A program made the position numbers and the translations under genes. Below the pieces are notes generated by a model. It was not told the DNA's origin. It made no database searches and saw only the letters and a program-made list of their open reading frames with translations. DNA of 64,000 nucleotides, from the NCBI GenBank assembly GCA_016191875.1, contig JACPVG010000036.1:248001-312000 (forward strand), in the 5' to 3' direction. The first letter of the stretch is position 1. Each line of letters begins with the position of its first letter. Below are positions 49,968 through 59,059 of this stretch, in pieces. This stretch comes from Chloroflexota bacterium (GTDB lineage Bacteria; Chloroflexota; Anaerolineae; Anaerolineales; UBA11579).

Positions 49968-50864
49968 TCAGGAAGTCGTGAGCAGCACGCCGTTGCGGGC
50001 CGGGTCGTGGAACAACGCGCCATCCGGTGTCTTCTCTGTCTTGATTCCCGCAGCTCTGACCCGCCCCAGCACGCGTTCCAGTTCCTCGCCGTCCGGCAGG
50101 GCGATGCTGAAATAGCGCAGGCCGGCGGCGTCCGGTGGGGGCGGCGGCGCGCCCACCCCCTGCCAGGTGTTGAGGCCAATGTGGTGATGGTAGCCGCCGG
50201 CGCTAACGAACAGCGCCCGAAATTGCGGGCTGTTCATCACCACGTCGAAGCCCAGGACTGCATGGTAGAACTGCTCAGAAGCCGGTATGTCGGCCACATG
50301 CAGGTGGACGTGGCCGACCTGTGCGCCATCCGGCAACCCGTCCCAGGGCGCGGGGTCGCGTTCCAGTTTGCTCATCAGGTCGTCGATGTCAATGCCTGCC
50401 CGCGGCATATCTTCGAAGGATATCACCCCGTCGCGCATCGGCCACTGTTCCTTGGGAAAGTCCCAGGCCAGTTCGATGCCGTTGCCTTCGGCGTCCGGCA
50501 GGTACATGGCGAGGTGCGTGCCGTGGTTGGAGTGGCCCTGGATGGGCGCGCCCGCTTCGGCAATGCGGCGGATGAGGTGGGCGAGGTCGCCGCGGGCCGG
50601 TACGAGGAAGGCGGTGTGGTACAGGCCGGTCGTGCCGCGCGAAGGGCGCGCCCCGTGTACTTCGGTGAGGCGCAGGAGTTCGCGCTGCCCGGCGCCCAGG
50701 GCAGCGGAGCCGCCCGCGCGCCGCAACAGCCGGAAGCCGAGGATGTCCTTGTAGAACTCCACCTGGCGGCTGAGGTCTGCGACAGTGTAGTGCACGTAAC
50801 CGATGCGCGTGGCCGGGTGTATGCGGGTTTCGGCCTGTTCGGCGGCCGCGTTTGATGCGTTCAT
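49968..50864 (-). CDS. VOC family ring-cleavage dioxygenase (CatE-like)
   Basis: 298 aa with two vicinal-oxygen-chelate domains: IGYVHYTVADLSRQVEFYKDILGFRLLRR at the N-terminus and GHVHLHVADIPASEQFYHAVLGFDVVM in the second half. HHHIGLNTWQGVGAPP carries a metal histidine. The layout fits catechol-2,3-dioxygenase-like CatE/YfiE of Bacillus, which need Fe(II). ATG 50864 has AAAGGAC upstream; the longer frame to 50978 is rejected. Natural substrate unknown; a glyoxalase-like role is possible. Confidence 0.88.
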   Translation of the reverse strand: MNASNAAAEQAETRIHPATRIGYVHYTVADLSRQVEFYKDILGFRLLRRAGGSAALGAGQRELLRLTEVHGARPSRGTTGLYHTAFLVPARGDLAHLIRRIAEAGAPIQGHSNHGTHLAMYLPDAEGNGIELAWDFPKEQWPMRDGVISFEDMPRAGIDIDDLMSKLERDPAPWDGLPDGAQVGHVHLHVADIPASEQFYHAVLGFDVVMNSPQFRALFVSAGGYHHHIGLNTWQGVGAPPPPPDAAGLRYFSIALPDGEELERVLGRVRAAGIKTEKTPDGALFHDPARNGVLLTTS

Positions 50865-51035
50865 CTGAAGTCCTTTGTGTGTAAAGAGGAGGCCAATGTG
50901 CGATTCAGATGAACGCCCGGCCGCGTTTCTTACGTGGGGGGGAGGATTGCGGGTATACTTGCCGGCAGGGTGGTTCATGGAACGGAATCCAATGGTTTTT
51001 CATTTCACCACCTTCGCTGTTTTCTACAGAGTCGC

Positions 51036-52331
51036 ATGAAAATTCCGCCAAAATTCACCCTGCTGGTCGTGCTCATTCTGAGCGCGTGTGTACCGGCGCA
51101 GCCGCCGACGGCTCCGGTTGCCCCCCAACCCATCCCCGCCGCGCTGGCCCAGCCCTGGCCGGTGCACCGTATCATCGAGAAGGGCGGCGGGCCGGACGGC
51201 ACGCGCCTGGCGGATTTCAACGGCGATGGCCTGATGGATCTGGTGGTGGCCTTCGAGTCCAGCGGCGACATCTACCTCTTCCTGCACCCCGGCCCGGAAG
51301 CGGTTCGGGAGCCCTGGCCGGCGGTGGTCGTCGGCAATGTGCCGCGCGGCGAAGACGCCTTCGCCATGGATGTGGACGGTGACGGCGCGCTGGACATCGT
51401 CTCCTCGCACGAGGGTGACACCCTCGCCATCTATGTGCATTGGGGGCCGCGCAACCCCGCCAACCTGCTCGACCCGGAGAAATGGAAGACCGAACTCCTG
51501 CCGGCCTCGCAGGGCGTCTCTTGGATGTTCGCCATCCCGATGGACGTGAACCAGGATGGCCGCATGGATATCGTGGCCGGGGCGAAGAGCGATTACATCC
51601 GGGTCACGCGCGGCGAGGTGGCCTGGTTCGAGGCTCCCCAGGAGAACCGGCGCGACCTGAGCGCTTGGCGGCATCATGAGATCGACTACGCCGGCTGGGT
51701 GATGTCGCTGATCGAATACGATGTCAACGGCGACGGCCTGCCCGATTTGGTGGTCACCGACCGCGACTCGGACGCCGAGCACCAGGGGCCGCGCTGGCTG
51801 GAGAACCCCGGCCGCGCCTGGCGGCGTGAATGGGTTTCGCACTTCTTCCGCGACCTGGCGGGGACGTGGCCCAACTTCATGGACATCGGCGACCTGGACG
51901 GCGACGGCATTGAGGATTTCGTCATTCCTCTGCACCAGGAAGCAACGGTCCTGTTCGTGCGCCGGTTGAACAAGGATGGAGCGTCGGAGGTGGAAACCTA
52001 CCCGATCCAATGGGCCGGCACGGATGCAGAAATTCCCAAGGGTGTGGCTCTCCACGACGTGGACCGCGACGGACAGATGGACATCATCCTGAGTTTCGCC
52101 CGCGCCGAAGATGGCTCGTCCGGCCTGGGCTGGCTTAGCCACTCAGGCAACCCCTACGAGCCGCTGTGGACCTGGCACGACATCGCCGGGCAGCAGGGCA
52201 TAAAGTACGACTTCCCGCTGCTCTACGACGTGGACCAGGATGGCGACCTGGACATCCTCATCACCGAAGAAGAAGGCGGCCTGGGCGTGGTGTGGTACGA
52301 GAATCCGCTCATCAACCCGCCCGCGCCGTGA
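51036..52331 (+). CDS. FG-GAP/VCBS repeat lipoprotein
   Basis: 431 aa. Signal peptide with lipobox LILSAC, a Pro-rich linker, then about six FG-GAP/VCBS-type repeats with calcium-like DxNxDGxxD loops: DFNGDGLMDLVV, DVDGDGALDIVS, DVNQDGRMDIVA, DVNGDGLPDLVV, DLDGDGIEDFVI, DVDRDGQMDIIL and DVDQDGDLDILI. They should fold as a beta-propeller on the outer surface. ATG 51036 is preferred over the open frame to 50934, which lacks a signal peptide. A TATACT at 50954 may be its -10. The binding partner is unknown. Confidence 0.88.
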   Translation: MKIPPKFTLLVVLILSACVPAQPPTAPVAPQPIPAALAQPWPVHRIIEKGGGPDGTRLADFNGDGLMDLVVAFESSGDIYLFLHPGPEAVREPWPAVVVGNVPRGEDAFAMDVDGDGALDIVSSHEGDTLAIYVHWGPRNPANLLDPEKWKTELLPASQGVSWMFAIPMDVNQDGRMDIVAGAKSDYIRVTRGEVAWFEAPQENRRDLSAWRHHEIDYAGWVMSLIEYDVNGDGLPDLVVTDRDSDAEHQGPRWLENPGRAWRREWVSHFFRDLAGTWPNFMDIGDLDGDGIEDFVIPLHQEATVLFVRRLNKDGASEVETYPIQWAGTDAEIPKGVALHDVDRDGQMDIILSFARAEDGSSGLGWLSHSGNPYEPLWTWHDIAGQQGIKYDFPLLYDVDQDGDLDILITEEEGGLGVVWYENPLINPPAP

Positions 52332-52454
52332 GAAATCGCGAGCCGAGGCTGGCACCGGCCGGCCGTCTGGGCGCCGTGGCTGGGGGCACTCCATGAAAGC
52401 GTATGCTGTCGCCTGAAGATCTTATGGGTTCCAGATGGCTGCCCATCAGGTCGT

Positions 52455-53840
52455 TCAAAATCCGGCGTAGATGAAATCTGCCCTGGCCAGGCCGCGCAGG
52501 GAAACGAACACCACCAGCGCCAGCCCGGCGGCGGCGAATGCACGCGCCCACTTCGGCCAGAGCTGGAAGAACAATTCGCCGCGGCGCGTCTGGGCCGCAT
52601 CCAGGGCCAGTGAAACCAGTGCTACCCCCCAGACCTGCGGGAGAGCCGCCCACCAGCGTGACGGTTCCAGCAGCGCCAGCCAGTAGGCCAGGCTGGCCGA
52701 GATACCCACCTGAAATGGCACCCAGGCCAGGCTGACCAGCACAAAGACCGTGAGCGCGCCGAGCGTTTGCAGCCAGAGCGGTTTCTCTTGGGGAGGCCGC
52801 GCCCGGCCCCACAGGGCCGGAAGGCGTTCGGCGGCCTGGTACAGCCCGTGGAGGCCGCCCCACAACAACATCCGGGCCAGACCACCCTCTGCGCTGCCAT
52901 GCCACAGGCCGCTGGCGAGCATGGTGACCAACGGCGGCACGGCGATGTGGACCAACACTACAGACGAAGGCAGGCCTTTCGCCAGTGCCCGCCGCACCGG
53001 GAAGTAAACGTAATCTCGCAGCCAGTGGGAAAGCGAAATGTGCCAGCGGTTCCAGAACTCGGCGAAGTTGCGGGCGAAGAAGGGCTGCTCGAAGTTGCGG
53101 CTCAATTCGATGCCGAACAGCAGGCTGGCGGCGCGCATCAGGTCGGTGTAACCGGCGAAGTCGTTGTAGAGCGCGAAAGCGTAGGCCACCAGCCAGGTTA
53201 CCAGCCCGCTCTCGTGTGCCCAGAAGGCGTTATCCGGGATCATGGCGAACAGGCCGTCGGCCAGCACCGCCTTGCGCAGCAGCCCCAGCGCCGCCAGCCC
53301 GAACGCCTGCTGCACCTGCGCGGCCTGGGGCGGACCGGAAACGGCCAGGCGCGGCACGAAGAGCCGGGCGCGCTCCAACGGGCCCGAAAGGAATTTGGGG
53401 AAATAAGCCAGATACAGCAGGACATCCAGCGGGCTGGCCAGGGCGGGCATCTGGCCGCGGCGCACGTCCACCAGATAGGAAACCGCCTGCACGGAATAGA
53501 AGGAAAGTCCCAGCGGGGCCAGCAGGGCCAGCGTGGCCGGGTTGAGGCCGGTGAGAGCGGCCAGCGGCTCAAGGAAATATCCCTGAAGCTTGAAGGTCAA
53601 CAGCAGGCCAAGGTTGAGCAGTGCGCCCAGCCACGGCCCCCAGACCGCTGGCCGGCGCCCCAGCGCCCAGGTGAGCAGGCCAACGCCCGTCAGCAGGAGG
53701 GCCGGGAACCAGCCCCAGGCCAGAGCAAATGCCAGCGAAAGGACGAGCAGCCAGGCGCGCCGCCATTTCGCTGGCAACGCCCAATAGATCAGCGCTCCGG
53801 TCAGGGTCAGGCCCCAAAACGCCCAGGAAAGGATGCTCAC
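52455..53840 (-). CDS. MBOAT family O-acyltransferase, second copy
   Basis: 461 aa, about 11 membrane helices. AYFPKFLSGPLERARLFVPRL, LYNDFAGYTDLMRAASLLFGIELSRNFEQPFFARNFAEFWNRWHISLSHWLRDYVYFP and LASGLWHGSAEGGLARMLLWGGLHGLYQ give the full MBOAT signature with the catalytic His. Compared with the 41.1 kb copy it keeps the same motif order but differs widely in sequence. It overlaps by 4 nt the SGNH-like gene that precedes it in transcription, so partner order is the reverse of the first pair. Confidence 0.93.
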   Translation of the reverse strand: MSILSWAFWGLTLTGALIYWALPAKWRRAWLLVLSLAFALAWGWFPALLLTGVGLLTWALGRRPAVWGPWLGALLNLGLLLTFKLQGYFLEPLAALTGLNPATLALLAPLGLSFYSVQAVSYLVDVRRGQMPALASPLDVLLYLAYFPKFLSGPLERARLFVPRLAVSGPPQAAQVQQAFGLAALGLLRKAVLADGLFAMIPDNAFWAHESGLVTWLVAYAFALYNDFAGYTDLMRAASLLFGIELSRNFEQPFFARNFAEFWNRWHISLSHWLRDYVYFPVRRALAKGLPSSVVLVHIAVPPLVTMLASGLWHGSAEGGLARMLLWGGLHGLYQAAERLPALWGRARPPQEKPLWLQTLGALTVFVLVSLAWVPFQVGISASLAYWLALLEPSRWWAALPQVWGVALVSLALDAAQTRRGELFFQLWPKWARAFAAAGLALVVFVSLRGLARADFIYAGF

Positions 53841-54892
53841 GGCGCGCCTGGCAACTGTATCTTCAACCGCGCCGCCAGCCAGGCGCTGAACTGCTGCGCG
53901 CCGGCGCGGTTGAGGTGGTTGCGGTCGGCCCAGACGGCGGGCGGCAGATCAACCTGGCCGAAGGACGGCACAAACAGAAATTCGTTGGCCGTGGAGAAAT
54001 CTTCCAACGCCTGGATAAAGGCGGCATGGTCGGCCGCGCCGTTGCCCAGATACAACAGGAAGGATTCGTGGACGGGCATTTCCACCAGGACGAGACGCGT
54101 CCCGGAAGCCGCCGCAGCGCGCGCCAGGTCTTCCAGGCCGGCCCACTCCTCCGGCAGGATGCGGTAATCGCGCAGGCTTGCAACGATCTCGCGCTGGGTG
54201 AGTTCGGGTTCGCTAAGCGGCTGGGTGACGTCGATGCTCTGGCCGTCGATGGGTTCAAACCCATCATAGTCCTCCAGGGACGTCGGAGTGACCCACCATT
54301 CACCGAGCGGTTCGGCCCAGTAGGAGAAGGCCAGCAACTGCCCGTAGAAGCGCGAGCGGGCCAGCAGCCAGCCTTCGAGCGTGAACTGCCCACGGGCGTA
54401 TTGCAGCCACGGCCTGGGGATGACCAATTGGCGCCACTGGGTCGCGCTGTCGATGGCGGCGAAGGCGCGCATTTCCACCCCATAGATGAGCAGGGTTGGC
54501 CGGTAACGTTGCAGCAAGGCGTGGGCCAGCGCTCCGGCTCCGGCGGCGCTCATCCCATTGAGGCTGAAGTTGAAGCATTCCACGCCCAGCCTGTCTGCCA
54601 GTGGGTTGGGGTCCAGGCCCAGCAGAGGCATGGAACTGCCAAGAATGATGCAGTCGATGACGCCCTGTTCGGCGAGGCGGGCATCCAGGGCGGCCAGCTT
54701 CAGATCGAGTTGGCGCAGGGGAGTGCCAACTCCCGGTGCGGGCAGATGGGCGGCCAGCGGCGCGCGCACAAGCGCCTCGCCGGAGAGGCACACAACCGCC
54801 AGCGCCAGCAGGGTGCGGCGAATGGAGGAGGCGATATCTCTAAGGGTGACCGACGGCGAAGGTTTATCCATCAGCACAAAGCTCCGGGTCAT
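53837..54892 (-). CDS. SGNH-like partner of the second MBOAT protein
   Basis: 351 aa from ATG 54892 (54871 is an alternative, nearer the first helix). One N-terminal helix (IRRTLLALAVVCLSGEALV), then an extracytoplasmic domain with VIDCIILGSSMPLLGLDPNPLADRL and, near the end, WADRNHLNRAGAQQFSAWL, the D-x2-H dyad block. This is the pattern of DltD/AlgJ/PatB-like SGNH enzymes. Minus-strand TATAAT overlaps ATG 54892, which leaves the true start in some doubt. Confidence 0.72.
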   Translation of the reverse strand: MTRSFVLMDKPSPSVTLRDIASSIRRTLLALAVVCLSGEALVRAPLAAHLPAPGVGTPLRQLDLKLAALDARLAEQGVIDCIILGSSMPLLGLDPNPLADRLGVECFNFSLNGMSAAGAGALAHALLQRYRPTLLIYGVEMRAFAAIDSATQWRQLVIPRPWLQYARGQFTLEGWLLARSRFYGQLLAFSYWAEPLGEWWVTPTSLEDYDGFEPIDGQSIDVTQPLSEPELTQREIVASLRDYRILPEEWAGLEDLARAAAASGTRLVLVEMPVHESFLLYLGNGAADHAAFIQALEDFSTANEFLFVPSFGQVDLPPAVWADRNHLNRAGAQQFSAWLAARLKIQLPGAP

Positions 54893-55005
54893 TATATGCC
54901 CTTATCTTCTGAGATGTTGCTCACAGAGTATCGTTTCCAGCATTCGGCGTTCTTCCGGAATTGAACTGCAAAAAAGGAATAGCGGGTTCTAACAAACTCG
55001 AGACC

Positions 55006-55033
55006 TTGACAACCCTCAAACTTCTTGTACAAT
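55006..55033 (+). promoter_or_regulatory. Promoter of the TetR-ABC operon
   Basis: TTGACA (55006-55011), 16-nt spacer, TACAAT (55028-55033). It runs straight into the palindrome at 55037. Confidence 0.75.
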
Positions 55034-55036
55034 AAT

Positions 55037-55050
55037 AACGAACGTTCGTT
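55037..55050 (+). promoter_or_regulatory. TetR-type operator
   Basis: AACGAACGTTCGTT, a perfect 14-bp palindrome 3 nt after the -10 box and 18 nt before the TetR ATG. The location is ideal for self-repression, and AACGAACGTTCGTT-like sites are common TetR-family operators. Confidence 0.8.
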
Positions 55051-55068
55051 CATTTCAAGGATACTGTG

Positions 55069-55683
55069 ATGACCGAAGAGATCCGGACCAAAGGCAAGCG
55101 CACACGTGAGGATATCCTCCAGGCGGCGTACGAGTTGTTCATCGCCAATGGTTACCACGGCACCTCCATGCGCCAGATCGCCGAGCGGGCTGGCATCGCC
55201 CTGGGCGGCATCTACAACCACTTCACCGGCAAGGAACAGATCTTCAAGGAAGTCATCATCCGCTTCCATCCGATCAAGGAACTGGTGCCGCTCATGGAGC
55301 AGGCCGAGGGCGAGACGGTAGCCGAATCGATGCGCGCCATCGCCCACATCATCCAGGGCGAACTGAGCAAGCGGCGGGAATACCTGAACCTCCTGTTTGT
55401 GGAAATCGTGGAGTTCCAGGCCGCGCACCTGTCGGCCATCTTCAAGGAAGTGGTGCCGGTCGGGCTGCGCTTCGCCGAGGGGCTGTTCCGCCGGCGCGGC
55501 CAGTTGCGCGGCGGCAACGTGCCGCTGATGATGTTCGCCTTCCTTGTGCTGATGTTCGGCTACTTCTTCGCCCAGAGTTTCGTCGAGGAACGCGTGCGCC
55601 TGCCGCTGCTGCGGCTGGACCTCGACCGCCTGGTGGATATCTACCTCTACGGCATCCTCGCCGATCGCCCGGAAAAGGGGTAA
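55069..55683 (+). CDS. TetR family repressor
   Basis: 204 aa. HTH: TREDILQAAYELFIANGYHGTSMRQIAERAGIALGGIYNHFTGKEQIFKEVI (residues 13-65). The C-terminal ligand-binding domain is helical, with two mostly hydrophobic stretches (VPLMMFAFLVLMFGYFFAQSF). It leads the efflux-type ABC operon and is likely its local repressor via the palindrome just upstream. ATG 55069 is preferred to the overlapping GTG 55066. AAGGA precedes. Confidence 0.95.
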   Translation: MTEEIRTKGKRTREDILQAAYELFIANGYHGTSMRQIAERAGIALGGIYNHFTGKEQIFKEVIIRFHPIKELVPLMEQAEGETVAESMRAIAHIIQGELSKRREYLNLLFVEIVEFQAAHLSAIFKEVVPVGLRFAEGLFRRRGQLRGGNVPLMMFAFLVLMFGYFFAQSFVEERVRLPLLRLDLDRLVDIYLYGILADRPEKG

Positions 55684-55688
55684 CGCCC

Positions 55689-56822
55689 ATGCGCAACACC
55701 CGCCTGCTTTCCATGATTCGCAAGGAATTCATCCAGATCCTGCGCGACCCGCGCACGCTGGCGCTGGTGCTGGTCATCCCGGTGGTGCAGTTGTTCCTGC
55801 TCGGCTACGCCGCCAACAACGACGTGCGCAACGTGCCGCTGGCGGTGTTCGACCAGGACCGCAGCCCGGCGGCGCGTGAATTGCTGGACGCCTACCGGGC
55901 GGCGGACTACTTCATGCTGGCCTTCGACGTCTCCTCCGAGGAGGAATTGCGCCGCCTGATCGAGAACGGCCAGGCCGGGGTGGGGCTGATCATCCCGCCC
56001 GGCTACGGGGCGGCGATCGAGGGGACCGGCTCGGCGGACGTGATGTTCATCTTAGACGGCAGCGACCCGTCGGTGGCGGCCACCGGGCTTTCGGCCGCGC
56101 AGTTGATCGGCCAGGCGCATGGCGCCCGCATCCAGGCCGAACGCCTGGCGCGCATCGGCGTGACGGGCGCGGCTCAGCCGCCGCTGGAGGTGCACCTGAC
56201 CGTCTGGTACAACCCCGACCTGGAAGACTCCTTCTTCATGATTCCGGGCATCATTGGCATGATCCTTTATGCCATCACTTCGCTGCTCACCGCCAACGCC
56301 GTGGTGCGCGAACGCGAGCGCGGCACCATCGAGCAGTTGATCATTACACCCATCCGGCCCTGGGAACTGGTGGTGGGCAAGATCGCGCCCTACACCATCC
56401 TGGCGCTGCTCAACACCATCGAAGTGCTCGCCATCGGTTCGCTCTGGTTCGGCGTGCCCATCCGGAGCAGCCTGCTGGTGATCCTGGGGTTGTCGGCGCT
56501 GTTCCTGCTCTCCAGCCTGGGGATCGGGTTGCTGGCCTCCACAGTGGCCAATACCCAGCAGGAGGCCATGCTCACCGTCTGGCTGACGATGCTGCCGGCG
56601 TTGTTCCTCTCCGGTTTCTTCTTCCCCTTGCAGGCCATGCCCAAATTCCTGCAGGCGGTGAGTCTCATCTTTCCCCTGCGCTATTACCTTTCCATCATCC
56701 GCACCCTGCTGCTGAAGGGCACCAGCCCGGCGGCGCTGTGGCCGGACATCCTGGCGCTGGCGGTCTTCGGGGTCGTCCTGATGACCCTGGCCGCCCTGCG
56801 TTTCCGCAAACGATTGGACTGA
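55689..56822 (+). CDS. ABC-2 type permease (YbhS/YhhJ-like)
   Basis: 377 aa. One N-terminal helix with RKEFIQILRDPRTLALVLVIPVVQLFLLGYAAN, an extracytoplasmic domain of about 140 residues, then five helices including NAVVRERERGTIEQLIITPIRPWELVVGKI, the ABC-2 signature. This is the architecture of YbhS/YbhR/YhhJ drug and ion exporters. Only one permease gene is in the operon, so the transporter would be a homodimer or need a second subunit elsewhere. It follows TetR by 5 nt. Confidence 0.93.
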   Translation: MRNTRLLSMIRKEFIQILRDPRTLALVLVIPVVQLFLLGYAANNDVRNVPLAVFDQDRSPAARELLDAYRAADYFMLAFDVSSEEELRRLIENGQAGVGLIIPPGYGAAIEGTGSADVMFILDGSDPSVAATGLSAAQLIGQAHGARIQAERLARIGVTGAAQPPLEVHLTVWYNPDLEDSFFMIPGIIGMILYAITSLLTANAVVRERERGTIEQLIITPIRPWELVVGKIAPYTILALLNTIEVLAIGSLWFGVPIRSSLLVILGLSALFLLSSLGIGLLASTVANTQQEAMLTVWLTMLPALFLSGFFFPLQAMPKFLQAVSLIFPLRYYLSIIRTLLLKGTSPAALWPDILALAVFGVVLMTLAALRFRKRLD

Positions 56823-56840
56823 TCCTCTCTGGAGGCCGAC

Positions 56841-58106
56841 ATGCACGAACGACTCGCACACATTCGACGTTTCGCCCCGCTGGTGGTCATCGGCGTTTTG
56901 CTGGTTGCGGCGGTGGTTTACCTGGTGAACCTGACCCGGCCGGGGGAGGCGGCCCTGGAAGCCTCCGGCACCATCGAGGCGGTCTCCGTGCGGCTGGCCG
57001 CCGAACTGGGCGGCAGGGTGCTGGAAGTGCTCGTCCGCGAGGGCGAAGCGGTGACGGCCGGGCAGGCGCTGGTGCGCCTGGACGACGCGTTGCTCCAGGC
57101 CCAGCGGCGGCAAGCGGCCGCGGCCCTGGCGCAGGCGCCCGCCGGGGTGACCGCCGCCCAGCTGGAACTGGAAGCCGCCCAGCAGGCCCACGCTGCGCTG
57201 TTCGAAAACCTGGACCTGGCGCGCGCCCAGGCCGCCCAGGAGGCGGCGCGCGCCGCGACGGTGGTGCGCGACCTGGAACGCAATGTGGTCAACCTGGCCT
57301 CGCCCAGCAAGCAGACCGAGATCGACAAGGCACGCGCCAACGTGGTGCTGCTGGCCGACCGCCTGGACAAGGCCCGCGAAGCCTACGAGCCTTATGCCAA
57401 CAAGCCCGAAGACAACCTGACGCGCGCCTCGCTCCAGCAGCAACTGGCCGCCGCCCAGCAGTCCTACGACGACGCCGTGCGGCTGCTCAACAACCTGGAA
57501 GGCACCACCAACCCGCTGGACCTGGGTGAAGCCGAGGCCGAATTGCTGGTGGCGCGCGAGCGGCTGGCGCAGGCCCAGCGCAACCTGGATGATCTGGCCG
57601 AAGGGCCCGACCCGGACGCGCTGGCCCTGGCCGAAACCCGGCTGGAGAACGCCCAGGCGCAATTGACCGCCGCCCAGGCGCGCGTGACCGCCGCCGAAGC
57701 CGCCCTGGCGGCGCTGGACCTGCAAATCGAGAAGATGACTGTGCGCGCCCCGCGCGACGGCATTGTGCTGTCCCGTTCCGTGGAACCCGGCGAGGTGGTC
57801 CTGCCCGGCGCGCCCTTAATCACCCTCGCCGACCTCTCCAGCCTGACCATCACCGTCTTCCTGCCGGAAGACCTCTACGGGCGGGTGAGCCTGGGGGCGG
57901 AGGCCGGCGTGCGGGTCGATTCCTTCCCGGGCGAGGTCTTCAGCGGCGAAGTGGTGCGCATCGCCGACCAGGCCGAATTCACCCCGCGCAACGTGCAGAC
58001 CGTCGAGGGGCGCAAGACGACCGTGTTCGCCATCGAACTGCGGGTGGACGACCCGCAGGGCCGGCTCAAACCCGGCATGCCCGCCGACGTGGATTTCGAG
58101 GACTGA
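56841..58106 (+). CDS. HlyD/YbhG-type membrane fusion protein
   Basis: 421 aa. Single N-terminal helix (FAPLVVIGVLLVAAVVYLV), the first half of a biotinyl-lipoyl domain (ASGTIEAVSVRLAAELGGRVLEVLVREGEAVTAGQALVRLDD), a long coiled coil (about 85-290), then VRAPRDGIVLSRSVEPGEVVLPGAPLITLADLSSLTITVFLPEDL. It bridges the permease and the outside. In a monoderm it would extend into the cell wall (inference). The length and motifs match YbhG/YhbJ. Confidence 0.92.
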   Translation: MHERLAHIRRFAPLVVIGVLLVAAVVYLVNLTRPGEAALEASGTIEAVSVRLAAELGGRVLEVLVREGEAVTAGQALVRLDDALLQAQRRQAAAALAQAPAGVTAAQLELEAAQQAHAALFENLDLARAQAAQEAARAATVVRDLERNVVNLASPSKQTEIDKARANVVLLADRLDKAREAYEPYANKPEDNLTRASLQQQLAAAQQSYDDAVRLLNNLEGTTNPLDLGEAEAELLVARERLAQAQRNLDDLAEGPDPDALALAETRLENAQAQLTAAQARVTAAEAALAALDLQIEKMTVRAPRDGIVLSRSVEPGEVVLPGAPLITLADLSSLTITVFLPEDLYGRVSLGAEAGVRVDSFPGEVFSGEVVRIADQAEFTPRNVQTVEGRKTTVFAIELRVDDPQGRLKPGMPADVDFED

Positions 58107-58111
58107 ACCGC

Positions 58112-59059
58112 ATGGCTGAACCGCTCCTGCAGGCGCGCGGCATCACCAAACGCTTCGGCGGCAAGGCCGCCGTGGACGGACTGGACCTGGCCCTGTTTCC
58201 GGGCGAGATCCTTGGGCTGGTGGGGCCGGACGGGGCCGGGAAGACCACCGCCATCCGCCTGCTGTGCGGCGCGTTGCGCCTGGACGAAGGCGAAGTGACC
58301 CTGATGGGGCTGGATCTGCGCCGCCAGGTGGACCGCGCCCGCGAGCACATCGGCTATCTTTCGCAGCGGTTTTCCTTCTACGAGGACCTGAGCGTGATGG
58401 AGAACCTGCGTTTCTTCGCCGAGATCCGCGGCCTGAGCGGGGTGGAATGGGGGCCGCGCGCCAATGAAATCCTGGCGTTCGTGGGCCTGGCGGAGTTCAC
58501 CGAACGGCGCGCCGGCAAGCTCTCCGGCGGCATGCGCCAGAAGCTCGGCCTGGCCAGCGCGCTGGTGCACCGCCCCAAACTGCTGCTGCTGGACGAACCC
58601 ACCGGCGGCGTGGACCCGGTGACGCGCCAGGACTTCTGGCAGTTGATCATCCGCATGGTGCGCCAGGAGGGCGTGGGCGTCATCATCAGCACGCCGTACA
58701 TGGACGAGGCCACGCGCTGTTCGCGGGTGGCCCTGCTGCAAAACGGCCGGGCGGTGGCGGAAGATACGCCGGAGAACCTGCGCCGGCGCCTGGCCGGGCG
58801 CATCGTGGAAGTGCGCGGCGCGCCTCTGGCTGCCCTGCGCGCCGCCGCGGCCGGGCTGCCGGGCGTGGCCGATGTGCAGGCATTTGGCGATCGCCTGCAC
58901 GTGCGGTTGGCCGCGGCTGAACCGGAGACGGCCATCGCTGCCCTGCGGGCCGTCCTGGCCGGTACGGATATCCGCCTGGACGATGCCCGCGCCATCGCGC
59001 CGCAATTGGAGGATGTGTTCATGGCCTACGCCGGGCGCGGAGAGATTCAAGATGCCTGA
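58112..59059 (+). CDS. ABC transporter ATPase, YbhF N-half type
   Basis: 315 aa. Walker A GPDGAGKTTAIRLLCG, the Q-loop in YLSQRFSFYEDLSVMENLRFFAEIRG, signature LSGGMRQKLGLASALVH, Walker B LLLLDEPTGGVDPVTR. The H-loop position reads ISTPYMDEA, with T in place of the usual H. In YbhF the N- and C-terminal ATPase halves are fused; here they are separate genes with an 8-nt overlap. The C-terminal 80 residues are the usual regulatory extension. Confidence 0.93.
   Translation: MAEPLLQARGITKRFGGKAAVDGLDLALFPGEILGLVGPDGAGKTTAIRLLCGALRLDEGEVTLMGLDLRRQVDRAREHIGYLSQRFSFYEDLSVMENLRFFAEIRGLSGVEWGPRANEILAFVGLAEFTERRAGKLSGGMRQKLGLASALVHRPKLLLLDEPTGGVDPVTRQDFWQLIIRMVRQEGVGVIISTPYMDEATRCSRVALLQNGRAVAEDTPENLRRRLAGRIVEVRGAPLAALRAAAAGLPGVADVQAFGDRLHVRLAAAEPETAIAALRAVLAGTDIRLDDARAIAPQLEDVFMAYAGRGEIQDA

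Noticed and set aside
56052..57725. 557-codon minus-strand open frame
   Set aside because: Antisense to the ABC-2 permease and HlyD-like genes; Gln/Gly-rich low-complexity translation.
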